A DNA stretch of 64,000 bases from Halotalea alkalilenta. GTDB taxonomy: Bacteria; Pseudomonadota; Gammaproteobacteria; Pseudomonadales; Halomonadaceae. The DNA lies in assembly GCF_001648175.1 (NCBI RefSeq), contig NZ_CP015243.1, positions 2,232,001 to 2,296,000 on the forward strand. The letters are read 5' to 3'. Made by a program: the position numbers and the translations under genes. The notes under the pieces were generated by a model. That model saw only the letters and a program-made list of their open reading frames with translations, made no database searches and was not told where the DNA came from. Below are positions 45,640 through 54,510 of the stretch, piece after piece (the first letter of the stretch is position 1; every line of letters begins with the position of its first letter).

Positions 45640-45770
45640 ATACCTGAGAAGTGTGCTGGAACGGCTATCGGCGGGTGTCTCGAGCGTCCCGTGACTCGCC
45701 AGATAGTCGGGCGCGGCGACCAGTGGCAGCCGGTAGTCGCCAAGATGCCCGTCCTCCCCTTGCATCGTTG
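45640..45770 (-). pseudogene. LysR-family regulator scrap
   Basis: The minus strand reads GDYRLPLVAAPDYLASHGT, then LETPAD. This is the effector-domain pattern of LysR regulators (LPLVAAPAYLARHGTP..PADL). No HTH or start is present and the following residues lose the family pattern. It lies in a 470-bp gap otherwise without genes, beside the LysE gene. Called by motif likeness only. Confidence 0.45.
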
Positions 45771-45839
45771 CTGGTTTGGCGCGCCATTTTTCTGCGGTGC
45801 CTGAAGGTGAGACTTCGCGCCTGCGGTATCGCGTGGTTC

Positions 45840-46481
45840 TCAACGCACCAGGAGTAGGAGGACACCCACCGCCAGCAGGATCAGCATGGCGCCGGAAATG
45901 CGTTCAAGCCACGGCAGCGCTCGCGCAAAGCGACGCAGGACGGCGTGGTTGCCGATCATGACCGCGACCAGCAGATCCCACAGCAGCACGACGCTGAACA
46001 TCCAGGTGCCGTAGATCGCCTTCCAGCCGCTGCTGGCGTGTGGCCCCGTCAGCATCGCGGCCAGACTGGCGTAGAACAGCGCATTCTTGGGGTTGAGGAT
46101 GCCCGACAGGAAGCCCATGCCGGCGGCGCGGCGCCACGCGCCGAAGCGAAGGCTGGATCGTGCGGCGTGCCTATCCTTGGCTGGTACATTTGTCAGGTCG
46201 CTGGTGCCGGCATAGCGAATGAACAGCCCTCCGAGATAGAGCAAGTAGATGCAGCCGGCCAGTTGAAGGATCACGAACCAGGCGCTGTCTGGTTTCAGTG
46301 CGGCGGTGCCGGCGAAGGCGGCCACGATGAACACGCCATTGGCGACGGCGATTCCTAGGCAGGCGCCGCTGGCGACCCGCCAGCCGGCGCACAACGAGGT
46401 GCGGGCGATCAGGAAGAAGTCGGGGCCGGGAGAAAGCAGCGCCAGGAAATGCGCTGCGGCAATCATCAGGAAAGGCTGCAT
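45840..46481 (-). CDS. LysE-family amino-acid exporter
   Basis: 213 residues with about six hydrophobic segments. The start has the LysE/RhtB motif LLSPGPDFFLIARTSLCAGWR, then GIAVANGVF and LYLGGLFIRY; FLSGILNPKNALFYASL is the family middle motif. It likely exports amino acids or homoserine-lactone-like compounds through the inner membrane. It lies 88 bp downstream of an AraC gene on the same strand, which probably controls it. Confidence 0.9.
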   Translation of the reverse strand: MQPFLMIAAAHFLALLSPGPDFFLIARTSLCAGWRVASGACLGIAVANGVFIVAAFAGTAALKPDSAWFVILQLAGCIYLLYLGGLFIRYAGTSDLTNVPAKDRHAARSSLRFGAWRRAAGMGFLSGILNPKNALFYASLAAMLTGPHASSGWKAIYGTWMFSVVLLWDLLVAVMIGNHAVLRRFARALPWLERISGAMLILLAVGVLLLLVR

Positions 46482-46569
46482 TCAGGACATACTCGTAGCT
46501 TTTCTACGCAGTGTGCGAGTCGGGGCACTTTCTGTATTGAAGAAAATTGCAGCCGCGCCGCTTGCGGCG

Positions 46570-47430
46570 TCAGGCTCTGAAGCGGCCGGGCGTCACCCCG
46601 GCATGCGCCTTGAACACCCGCTGAAAATGGGCCTGGTCGGCGAAGCCGAGATGCAGGGCTATGTCTGCAAGACGGTCTCCGCTGCGAATCCAGTCCCTGG
46701 CGAGATTGACACGATGGTTGAGCTGCCAGGCGTGCGGCGTCATGCCGGTGACGGCGCGGAACGCTCGGATCACCTGATAGCGGCTCATGCCTGCCAGGCC
46801 TGCCAACTCGTCCAAGGTGGCACTGGCGGTGGGCGAAGCATATAGATGGTCCAGGGCGGGCCGAATCTGCTTCGCCAGGTCCGATGGCACGACCGGGCCT
46901 TCGATAGAGAGCCCCTGTTCGGTGTCGTAGTCTCCGACGAACTCGATCAGCGCGGCTTCTTTCTCGATCGGGTCGCCTTCCTCGAACAGCAGCGCGTTGA
47001 GTCGGCAGAAGCGCGCATAGACCGCCGGGGCGGTCACGATGCGTACAGGCTCGTCTTCCATCGCGTCGGTTCTGGTGTACTCCCGCCGAATAGCCTGGAG
47101 CCAGGCGGCGTCCAGGTGCAGCATCTGGTAGCTCCAGGCGGTATCGGGAGCCGGGTTGCACGCATGGACACGCGATGCGGGCACGTAGACGAGCGTTCCA
47201 GGGGACAGGGAGACCGGGCCATTGGCGGCGCCGGTGAAAACGCTGGTGCCGCCATCGACGGCGCCAATTGAAAAGGTCGGGTGATGGTGGCGCTTGTAGC
47301 AGGCCCGGCTTTGGCAGGCCCGGCGGCTCTCGGCGAAGGGCAACACCGGATCGCGCCAGAATGCTTGGGTATCGCTGCGCTGGGCCGCACAGTTTGGACG
47401 GCTAGTCATCGTTTCGAGATCGACGTCCAT
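46570..47430 (-). CDS. AraC-family transcriptional regulator
   Basis: 286 residues from the ATG at 47430; other in-frame starts at 47409 and 47550 are possible and the true start is uncertain. The N-terminal cupin domain has HHHPTFSIGAVDGG and LVYVPASRVHACNPA, typical of AraC_binding. The C-terminal HTH has LAGLAGMSRYQVIRAFRAVTGMTPHAWQLNHRVNLARD and LALHLGFADQAHFQRVFKAHAGVTPGRF. It is upstream of the LysE gene and probably activates it. Confidence 0.88.
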   Translation of the reverse strand: MDVDLETMTSRPNCAAQRSDTQAFWRDPVLPFAESRRACQSRACYKRHHHPTFSIGAVDGGTSVFTGAANGPVSLSPGTLVYVPASRVHACNPAPDTAWSYQMLHLDAAWLQAIRREYTRTDAMEDEPVRIVTAPAVYARFCRLNALLFEEGDPIEKEAALIEFVGDYDTEQGLSIEGPVVPSDLAKQIRPALDHLYASPTASATLDELAGLAGMSRYQVIRAFRAVTGMTPHAWQLNHRVNLARDWIRSGDRLADIALHLGFADQAHFQRVFKAHAGVTPGRFRA

Positions 47431-47574
47431 ACAGGTCTCGCAAATCGTTGTTAAAAAAAAGTGTGGTGTCTCGGCAACAGTCATCCCCCGGATCGCTGGC
47501 AATATTAACTTTCGAGCCTCAAACAAGCATTCATTAGCGTCCCCGGCCAAGCAACATGGCCGGGCCGTGCTGTT

Positions 47575-47640
47575 GTGCTGCGCATCGAGGCCTTGCGCGC
47601 ATCCCTGCTGGATGAAGCCGAAGGCGCCGACATGCTGATG
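47575..47640 (+). pseudogene. Scrap of hemB (porphobilinogen synthase)
   Basis: The plus strand reads RIEALRASLLDEAEGADMLM, very close to the ALAD motif E-A-L-R-x-x-x-L-D-x-x-E-G-A-D-M-x-M that precedes VKP. After ADMLM the DNA switches to unrelated sequence. Only about 20 codons remain. It is probably residue from a past recombination near the galU end of the second accessory segment. Called by motif likeness. Confidence 0.5.
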
Positions 47641-47857
47641 CCGCCTCGCCAGAAGCCAATTTTTGAACTACGCCACCACAGGCTCGGAACGAGCGTCGGC
47701 GCTGGGGTCTTGGTTCGACTCGGCCCGTTGCTCTCCGGCTATCCGAGCATCCTGCGCAAGCGATGCGAGTCGAAGGACACGAACGGCTGGTGGCCAGGCT
47801 TACCGCGAACGATGGTAGGCCCGGCTCACCACGGAGGTTTTTTTCTGTGAGCAGATA

Positions 47858-48754
47858 TCAGTCGGTGTACTTGGCGAGGATCTCCTTGAACTCCTTGCCG
47901 AACTTCGGATGACGCTTGGCGAACGACAGCGTCGCCTCGAGATAGCCGAGCTGGAAGCCGCAGTCGTAGGTATCGCCGACCATCCGATAGGCATCGACGC
48001 CGCCCTGGGCACGCAGCTGGTCGATCGCGTCGGTCAGCTGGATCTCGCCGCCGGCCCCTGGGGCGGTCTGCTCGAGCAGGGCGAAGATCTCGCCGGGCAG
48101 CAGGTAGCGGCCGATCACCGCGAGCGTCGAGGGCTCCTCGCCGGGTTTCGGCTTCTCGACCATGCCGGTGATCATCGCGCTCTCGCCGGGGGCGGGGGCA
48201 TCGCCTTCGAGTGCGACGATGCCGTACTTGTAGGCGACTTCCCTGGGCACGTTCTCGACCATGATCTGGGCGTGCCGGGTGCGATCGAAGGCGTTGATCA
48301 TCCCGCCGAGGTCGTTGGGCACCTGGTGGGCGAAGGTGCAGCCATCGGCGTCGACCAGCACGTCGGGCAGCATCACCACGAAGGGCTCGTCGCCGACCAC
48401 GGGCTTGGCGCAGAGCACGGCGTGGCCGAGGCCGAGGGGTTCGGGCTGACGGACGCTGATGATGGTGACGTCATCGGGGATGATGTTGCGCAGCTCCTCG
48501 AGCAGCTCGGTCTTGCCCTTGGCCTCGAGCTGGGTCTCGAGCTCGAAGTGCTTGTCGAAGTGGTTTTCGATCGCGGCCTTGGCGGAGTGGGTGACCAGCA
48601 CGATCTCCTTGATACCGGCGGCGACGGCCTCCTCGACGACGTACTGGATCACCGGCTTGTCGACGATGGTGATCATCTCTTTGGGGATCGCCTTGGAGGC
48701 GGGCAGGCAGCGGGTGCCGAAACCTGCAACGGGAAGCACGGCCTTGCGGATCAT
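47858..48754 (-). CDS. galU: UTP-glucose-1-phosphate uridylyltransferase
   Basis: 298 residues from the ATG at 48754 (MIRKAVLPVAG), with AAGGAGG 7 bp upstream; a start 16 residues earlier lacks one. Motifs are GFGTRCLPASKAIPKEM, ITDKP-like VDKPVIQYVVEE, and FVVMLPDVLVD. It makes UDP-glucose, the sugar donor for the exopolysaccharide locus next door. The gene is on the opposite strand from the EPS operon. Confidence 0.97.
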   Translation of the reverse strand: MIRKAVLPVAGFGTRCLPASKAIPKEMITIVDKPVIQYVVEEAVAAGIKEIVLVTHSAKAAIENHFDKHFELETQLEAKGKTELLEELRNIIPDDVTIISVRQPEPLGLGHAVLCAKPVVGDEPFVVMLPDVLVDADGCTFAHQVPNDLGGMINAFDRTRHAQIMVENVPREVAYKYGIVALEGDAPAPGESAMITGMVEKPKPGEEPSTLAVIGRYLLPGEIFALLEQTAPGAGGEIQLTDAIDQLRAQGGVDAYRMVGDTYDCGFQLGYLEATLSFAKRHPKFGKEFKEILAKYTD

Positions 48755-48798
48755 TTGAAGCCCTCCTTGGGCTGGGGCGAGAGCATCGTCTGCAGTAC

Positions 48799-49041
48799 TC
48801 ACTGAGTGCCGGTGGTACCGGTCGGCTGTGCGGTGCCGTTACCGCTGTCTCCGGAAGAGAGCAGCAGGATGCCTATCGCCGCCGCGGAGATCGCCACGGC
48901 GCCAGCTATCTCTCCAGTGGAGTAGCTCGGCGCCGCGCTGCCGGCGCCGTCGCCGGGAGTGATCGGTTCCTGCGCGATAGCGGTGACGCTGATCGCGCAG
49001 AGTAAAGGAAGTGAAGAGAGCAATAGCGGCATTCGTTTCAT
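48799..49041 (-). CDS. Small secreted or membrane protein of the EPS locus
   Basis: 80 residues from the ATG at 49041, with GAGG 9 bp upstream; the earlier ATG at 49053 lacks a ribosome site. A signal peptide covers 1-22 (PLLLSSLPLLCAISVTAIA). A glycine-, serine- and alanine-rich middle is followed by a second hydrophobic segment (AGAVAISAAAIGILLLSSG) and a GTAQPTGTTGTQ tail. No family is recognised. It lies between galU and the EPS leader, same strand as galU, 45 bp upstream of it. Confidence 0.6.
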   Translation of the reverse strand: MKRMPLLLSSLPLLCAISVTAIAQEPITPGDGAGSAAPSYSTGEIAGAVAISAAAIGILLLSSGDSGNGTAQPTGTTGTQ

Positions 49042-49513
49042 CGGGAACCTCATTTATCGATGGAAGTGCGACGTTGGCCCGCGGTGTCCGACGAGCGTGC
49101 TCGTCATCGCCGTGTTCGCAAGGATGTTAGGGGCGCCAAATAATAAATGGCAACTTACGTCAGGCTGGGACGAATCCCCTGGTTGGATTCTTCGTGATTT
49201 TAATTTTTGATTGCCAATCAAGGCCTTTTCAATCGTCCGTGTTGACACGATTTGCAGACTGGAATCAAAACGTCGGAAAAATACGCGGAAATGGGATATT
49301 ACGTAGGGAGGCTGACATTTTTTGAATCTGGTGCCCCTTTTCAGGCAGTGTAGACTGACCTTAGTCGATACGTGGTGTCCAAAAACGAAATCTTATCGAC
49401 CCAAGCTGGAAAAATCAGGGAACGTGTCGATGGAGAAAGGGATGGGATTCCGTTGTTATGTCCCCGTGATGGAAAGATAAGTAAAAAATCCTGAAATACA
49501 ATGGGTTATGCAT

Positions 49514-49536
49514 CCGCATGGTGGGCATTCATGCGG
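49514..49536. repeat. Inverted repeat in the EPS leader
   Basis: CCGCATG, 9 bp, CATGCGG: a perfect 7-bp dyad with AT-rich flanks, 12 bp before the possible -10 TAGAAT. Its position is right for a regulator overlapping the promoter. The protein is unknown; the AraC-type genes at 61891 and 63448 are candidates. Confidence 0.45.
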
Positions 49537-49655
49537 TCTGGGATAAATAGAATAGTGTTTGGGATAACGGTCGTCGGGGCTTGTGAAAAAAGCCTTGCGA
49601 ACCCCTTTCGTCAATGAAATATCGAATATTCCATCAGGCTGAAATGAGCACTGAG

Positions 49656-49667
49656 GGCGGTAGCGTG
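49656..49667 (+). promoter_or_regulatory. ops element (RfaH antitermination site)
   Basis: GGCGGTAGCGTG is an exact match to the ops core found in JUMPstart leaders of capsule, O-antigen and fimbrial operons. It lies 220 bp upstream of wza, in the transcribed leader. Paused RNA polymerase would recruit RfaH here, preventing Rho termination across the long operon. rfaH itself is not in the window. Confidence 0.85.
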
Positions 49668-49886
49668 GTAGCGCCTGGAGAAAGGTCGACAACCTTGACG
49701 ACACGTCACATGCCTATGTTTAAACATTTAAGTTTCGATGTTTTATACGCAGGGTATGTGTTCTCGAATCCGTTTCTTAACCTGAGTGACACCCGATGGC
49801 AGTCACTGCGGTGCAGGGCCGCAGGACAATCGCCGGCAATGAAAGTGTGACTCTGATAAATCAACTCGATGGGCCGAGGAACACGT

Positions 49887-51011
49887 ATGAAACGTCGATG
49901 CCGTCAGTGGCTACTATCCATTTGTTTCGTCCCGGCGATCGCGGGCTGCGCCTTCGCTCCAGGGGGCGCGATACCTTACGACACCGCGGGCGACGACATC
50001 GACGAGTTGGTCGACATCGAGCCGATCACGCTTGGCCTGGTGCGCGCCCAGGCCGCCGAAAGCGCTCGGCAGGGCGCACTCAACGATCGCTCGCTGACCT
50101 CTTCGCGCTCGCTCGCCCCGGACTACAGCTATCGCATCGGGCCGGGCGACATCCTCTCGGTGATCGTCTATGACCATCCAGAGCTGACCAACCCGGCGGG
50201 CAGCGATCAGAGCCCGGAGCAGTCGGGCAATGTGGTCGAGCCGGACGGCACGCTCTATTACCCCTATATCGGTCGGATCAGGGTGGCGGGGCTCACCGCC
50301 CTCGAGGTGCGCGACGAGCTGGCTCGTCGGCTCGCTGATGGGTATATCGCATCACCGCAGATCTCGGTCAGGGTCGCTGCGTTCAATTCCCAGAAGGCCT
50401 ACGTCACGGGCTCGGTGGACAGGCCCGGCGCGCAGATGATCACTAATGTGCCGCTCACCATCCTCGATGCGGTCGCGGCGGCCGGCGGCCTCAGCGACGC
50501 TGCCGACTGGCACAACGTGGTGCTGACCCATCGCGGGCAGGATATCCGGCTCTCGGTATTCGACATGCTGCAACGTGGCGACTTCGCCCAGAACCGCCTG
50601 CTCGAAGATGGCGACGTGCTCCACGTCCCCGAAGTCGGCAACCAGAAGGTCTACGTCCTCGGCGAAGTGATCCAGCCGCGAGCGATCTCGATGGGCAATA
50701 CCCGCTACTCGTTGACCGATGCGCTCTCCCAGAGCGGTGGAATCAACGAGGGCAGCGCCAACGCCACCGGGATCTTCGTGATTCGCCGGGCACCGGAGGG
50801 CAGCCAGAAGATGGCCACGGTCTATCAGCTCGACGCGCGCAACAGCGCCGCGCTGATGCTCGGCACTGAATTCATGCTCAAGCCCACCGACATCGTCTAC
50901 GTCACTACTACTGCGCTCGGCCGCTGGAACCGCACCATCAGCCTGCTGCTGCCTTCAGTGGGGTCGATCTACGACATCTCCCGAACCACTCAGAACGTAC
51001 GCGACCTCTGA
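49887..51011 (+). CDS. wza: Polysaccharide export outer-membrane lipoprotein (Wza family)
   Basis: 374 residues from the ATG at 49887 (GAGGA 6 bp upstream). Lipobox IAGC after a signal segment, so it is acylated near residue 21. The export domain starts at YRIGPGDILSVIVYDHPEL, then three SLBB-like repeats (KAYVTGSVDRPGAQMI, KVYVLGEVIQPRAI) and a C-terminal amphipathic part ending in NRTISLLLPSVG. It forms the octameric outer-membrane channel with Wzc below. It is the first gene of the operon. Confidence 0.95.
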   Translation: MKRRCRQWLLSICFVPAIAGCAFAPGGAIPYDTAGDDIDELVDIEPITLGLVRAQAAESARQGALNDRSLTSSRSLAPDYSYRIGPGDILSVIVYDHPELTNPAGSDQSPEQSGNVVEPDGTLYYPYIGRIRVAGLTALEVRDELARRLADGYIASPQISVRVAAFNSQKAYVTGSVDRPGAQMITNVPLTILDAVAAAGGLSDAADWHNVVLTHRGQDIRLSVFDMLQRGDFAQNRLLEDGDVLHVPEVGNQKVYVLGEVIQPRAISMGNTRYSLTDALSQSGGINEGSANATGIFVIRRAPEGSQKMATVYQLDARNSAALMLGTEFMLKPTDIVYVTTTALGRWNRTISLLLPSVGSIYDISRTTQNVRDL

Positions 51012-51103
51012 TCGCCTCGCGTGACTGGCGGCGGGGCTCGCCCCGCCATGCATTCGACCAACCGCCTGCTCCTTTGGAGCGGGACCGTACAGGACGAGAC
51101 CCC

Positions 51104-53308
51104 ATGACCGTCGAAATCCGCAACATACCGCCGAGCCAGACCGCGCCCACGAGCGAGGAGGAGATCGATCTCAACCGCATCGCTGGGCTCATCGTCGATC
51201 ACAAATGGACCATCATCGGCGTCACTGCGCTGTTCGCGACGCTAGGCACGCTCTATGCGCTGCTGGCCACGCCGATCTACCAGTCCGATGCGCTGGTCCA
51301 GGTGGAGAAGGAGAGTCCGCTTACCACCCCGATGCTCAACGTCAACTCACTGCTCGGTGACTCCTTGCCGCAGGCCGACGGAGAGCGACGGATCATGATG
51401 TCGCGCCACGTGCTCGGCCAAGCCGTGACGGACGAGCGTCTGGACGTGATGATCGAACCCAAGCTGGTACCGCTGATCGGCGGCTTCCTGGTTCGCAACG
51501 AGTTCCCTCGTCCGGAATTCGCCCGCGGCAGCAGCATGGTCTGGGCGGGGGAGGGGATTGGCGTCGGCCATTTGGACGTCGACCCGGTCTATCAGGGCGA
51601 GCCCTTCACCCTGCGTGTGGTCGATGCCCAGAGCTACGCGCTGTCGTTCGAAGGCAGGATGCTCGGCATCGGGGTGATCGATGAGCCCGCATCGTTTCTC
51701 GATGGCAAGGTCAACCTGACCGTCGATCGGATCGAGGCGCCAACCGGCGCCGAGTTCGACATCACCCAGAGTTCCGTGCTGGTGGCGGTGGATGACCTGC
51801 GCAAGCGCTTCTCGGTCGCCGCCGAAGGCCAAGAGACCGGTGTGATGTCGCTCTACCTGAACGATCCCGATCCCGAGCGCGCTCGCCGGGCACTGAGCTC
51901 GATCGTCCAGCTCTACCTGGCACAGAACATCGAGCGCTCCAGCGCCCAGGCGGCGCAGAGTCTCGAGTTCCTGCAGCAGCAGATTCCCAAGATCCGCGAC
52001 CAGCTGGACCAGGCGGAGAACGCGCTGAGCCAGTATCGCACCCAGCACGGCAGCATCGACCTGCCGCTCGAGAACCAATCGATCCTGCAGCGCCTGGTCA
52101 ACGTCGACAGCCAGATCACCGATCTCGAGTTCAGCGAGGCGGACATCTCGACGCGCTTCCAGCGCAACCACCCGACCTACGCGGCGCTGTTGCAGAAGAA
52201 GAGCCAGCTGCAGCGCGAGCGGGACTCACTCAATCGCCAGATCAACGGGCTGCCCGACACCCAGCAGCAGATGCTGCGGATGCAGCGTGACGTAGGGGTC
52301 AACCAGGAAGTCTACGTCCAGCTGATGAACCGTATGGAAGAGGCCAACATCGCCCGGGCCAGCACCGTCGGCAACGTAAGGATCATCGATGACGCCAGCG
52401 TCAAGCCGACGCCGATCTCTCCGAAGCGCGCGCTGATCGTGGTGATCTCGCTGCTGCTCGGCGCGATCATCGGCGTGGTCTGGGTGGTGCTGCGCGGAAT
52501 CTTCAATCGCGGGGTAGAGAGCGCCGAGGAGATAGAAGGGCTCGATCTGCCCGTCTACACCACCGTGCCGGCCTCCAGCGAGCAGGCCAAGCTCACCCGC
52601 AAGGTCAAGAGCGGCAAGAAAGACAAGCTGGTCAGCGCCGATCTGCTGGCGCGGCGCTTCCCTGGTGACCAGTCGATCGAAGCGCTGCGCAACCTGCGTA
52701 CCAGCCTGCACTTCGCGATGCTCGAGTCGCGGGACAAGGCGCTGATGATCACCGGGCCCAGCCCCGACATCGGCAAGAGCTTCGTGTGCATGAACCTCGC
52801 CGCGGTGTGCGCCCAGGCCGGCCAGCGGGTGCTGCTGATCGACGCCGACATGCGCAAGGGCTATCTCCACCACACCTTCAAGCTTTCCGGTCGCCCGGGG
52901 CTTTCGGAGCTGCTTTCCAACACGGCGACCCAGGCGGAGGTGATCCATCCGACCGGTATCGAAGGGCTGGACCTGCTGCCGCGCGGCGGCCTGCCGCCCA
53001 ACCCCTCCGAGCTTCTGATGCAGCCGAGCCTGCAGCTCCTGCTCGAGAGCGCCAAGGACAGCTATGACCTGGTGATCATCGACAGTCCGCCGGTTCTCGC
53101 GGTCACCGACGCCGGGATCATCGGCCATCAGGTCGGCACTACGCTCTTGGTCGCACGGTTCCAGCGCAACACCCGCAAAGAGATCGACGTCGCCCGCAAG
53201 CGTCTGGTCAATGCGGGAGTCTCGGTGAAAGGGGTGATCCTCAATGCCGTCGAGCGCAAGGCCACCACGGTCTACAGCTATGGCCACTACGAGTATCGCT
53301 ACGGCTAG
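51104..53308 (+). CDS. wzc: Wzc-type tyrosine autokinase / chain-length determinant
   Basis: 734 residues from the ATG at 51104. N-terminal Wzz domain with TM1 near 33-57, a long coiled-coil region (270-400), and TM2 near 440-460. The C-terminal BY-kinase has Walker A GPSPDIGKS at 551-559, Walker A' LLIDADM at 577-583 and IIDSPP near 658. The tail has five tyrosines (Y724, Y726, Y729, Y731, Y733). Wzc controls polymer length and export through Wza. No wzb phosphatase gene lies beside it. Confidence 0.95.
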   Translation: MTVEIRNIPPSQTAPTSEEEIDLNRIAGLIVDHKWTIIGVTALFATLGTLYALLATPIYQSDALVQVEKESPLTTPMLNVNSLLGDSLPQADGERRIMMSRHVLGQAVTDERLDVMIEPKLVPLIGGFLVRNEFPRPEFARGSSMVWAGEGIGVGHLDVDPVYQGEPFTLRVVDAQSYALSFEGRMLGIGVIDEPASFLDGKVNLTVDRIEAPTGAEFDITQSSVLVAVDDLRKRFSVAAEGQETGVMSLYLNDPDPERARRALSSIVQLYLAQNIERSSAQAAQSLEFLQQQIPKIRDQLDQAENALSQYRTQHGSIDLPLENQSILQRLVNVDSQITDLEFSEADISTRFQRNHPTYAALLQKKSQLQRERDSLNRQINGLPDTQQQMLRMQRDVGVNQEVYVQLMNRMEEANIARASTVGNVRIIDDASVKPTPISPKRALIVVISLLLGAIIGVVWVVLRGIFNRGVESAEEIEGLDLPVYTTVPASSEQAKLTRKVKSGKKDKLVSADLLARRFPGDQSIEALRNLRTSLHFAMLESRDKALMITGPSPDIGKSFVCMNLAAVCAQAGQRVLLIDADMRKGYLHHTFKLSGRPGLSELLSNTATQAEVIHPTGIEGLDLLPRGGLPPNPSELLMQPSLQLLLESAKDSYDLVIIDSPPVLAVTDAGIIGHQVGTTLLVARFQRNTRKEIDVARKRLVNAGVSVKGVILNAVERKATTVYSYGHYEYRYG

Positions 53309-53371
53309 AGGCTCGAGCCGGTCGCCGGGCGAGCGCCCGGCGTATCACCCGCCTGGACTAGGAGGAGTTGG

Positions 53372-54430
53372 ATGGAGTCGGTCGAAATCTCAGTGATCGT
53401 GCCGGTCTACAACGTCGAGGCCTATATCGAGGAAGCGATGGTGTCGCTGCTCGATCAGCTGACGGCGGGGGTCGAAGTGATCGTGGTCGACGATGGCAGT
53501 CCCGACGGCTCGATCGGCCTGGTCCGCAGGGTGCTCGAGAGATACCCGCAGTGGCGCGACCAGGTACGGATCGTCACCCAGCGCAATGCCGGGGTGAGTG
53601 CCGCGCGCAATCGCGGCATCGCGCTCGCCGAGGGGCGCTATCTCGCCTTCCTCGATCCCGACGACCTGCTGCTGAAAGGCTATTTCGAGGCGCTCGGCGC
53701 GGTGCTGCGGGAGCATCCCGAGGTCGAGGTGGTCGGCTTCAATGCGATCTACTTCACCCACAGCGAGCGCGGCGAACCGCGCGGCACCCGGGCGCTCGAC
53801 ATCCATCGCGAGCCACGCCACTACCGCGCCGGCGCCCCGGATGCCGAGGCCCGGATGGCGCAGGTGATCCACTCGGGGCAGTGGTATGTCTGGGCCGGCC
53901 TCTACCATCGTCGGCTGTTCGACGGCAGGGAGTTCGATCGAACGCTTTCGATGTTCGAAGACGCGATGCTGATCCCCGAACTCTATCTGGCGGCCGGTGA
54001 GATCGTCTGTCTCGACCGCGCGCTGCTTGGTTACCGGATCAATCCCTCCAGCGCGGTCAACAGCGTCGCCGAGCGTCAGCTCGATGATATCCGCCGGGTG
54101 ATCGCCCGCTACCGTGAGCTGGTGCGCGCGCATCGCGGCGAGCAGCGCTCCAACCACGCGCTGTCGGTGTTCTGCGGGCTGGTGCGCGACTACCACTTCA
54201 CCCTCCAGCGCCGTTATCCGCTGCGCCGTGCGGTGGAGATGATGCGCGGTGAGTTCGCTTTACTGATCGAAGGCCGCCCGGACCTTGACCAGGCGCTGGC
54301 CGACCACCTTGCCGGGCTCGAGTTCAAGCGGCGCTCGCTGTTTCGACATCCCTATCTCTACAACCTGAGCAAGCGCCTGGCGCTGCAGCTGCGCGCGCTG
54401 TCGCGCGGGCAGCGTCCGCGAATCGCCTAG
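53372..54430 (+). CDS. Glycosyltransferase family 2
   Basis: 352 residues. The GT-A start is ISVIVPVYNVEAYIEEAM, then VVDDGSPDGS, a NAGVSAARNRGIALA stretch and DPDD (metal-binding DxD). The family adds sugars from UDP or similar donors in the cytoplasm. The C-terminal third (about 240-350) is helical and basic. It sits 63 bp after wzc in the EPS operon. Donor and linkage are unknown. Confidence 0.93.
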   Translation: MESVEISVIVPVYNVEAYIEEAMVSLLDQLTAGVEVIVVDDGSPDGSIGLVRRVLERYPQWRDQVRIVTQRNAGVSAARNRGIALAEGRYLAFLDPDDLLLKGYFEALGAVLREHPEVEVVGFNAIYFTHSERGEPRGTRALDIHREPRHYRAGAPDAEARMAQVIHSGQWYVWAGLYHRRLFDGREFDRTLSMFEDAMLIPELYLAAGEIVCLDRALLGYRINPSSAVNSVAERQLDDIRRVIARYRELVRAHRGEQRSNHALSVFCGLVRDYHFTLQRRYPLRRAVEMMRGEFALLIEGRPDLDQALADHLAGLEFKRRSLFRHPYLYNLSKRLALQLRALSRGQRPRIA

Positions 54431-54510
54431 GGCGTGCCGAGATGCCCCGGCGCCATGCCTTGCTCGACGTCCACCACCCAGGCCACGCGAATCGTGAGAT
54501 CGAGGGGACA

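Larger units (their letters stand above)
49042..49886. other. Long AT-rich leader of the exopolysaccharide operon
   Basis: 845 bp between the divergent small protein and wza, clearly richer in A and T than its surroundings. It holds an inverted repeat at 49514, a possible -10 (TAGAAT, 49548) and the ops element at 49656. No coding region could be supported. Confidence 0.7.

Noticed and set aside
47641-47857. Frame continuing from the hemB scrap to near galU
   Set aside because: After the hemB motif the translation has no recognisable pattern; a possible LysR-like tail on the other strand (FKNWLL) is too short to claim.
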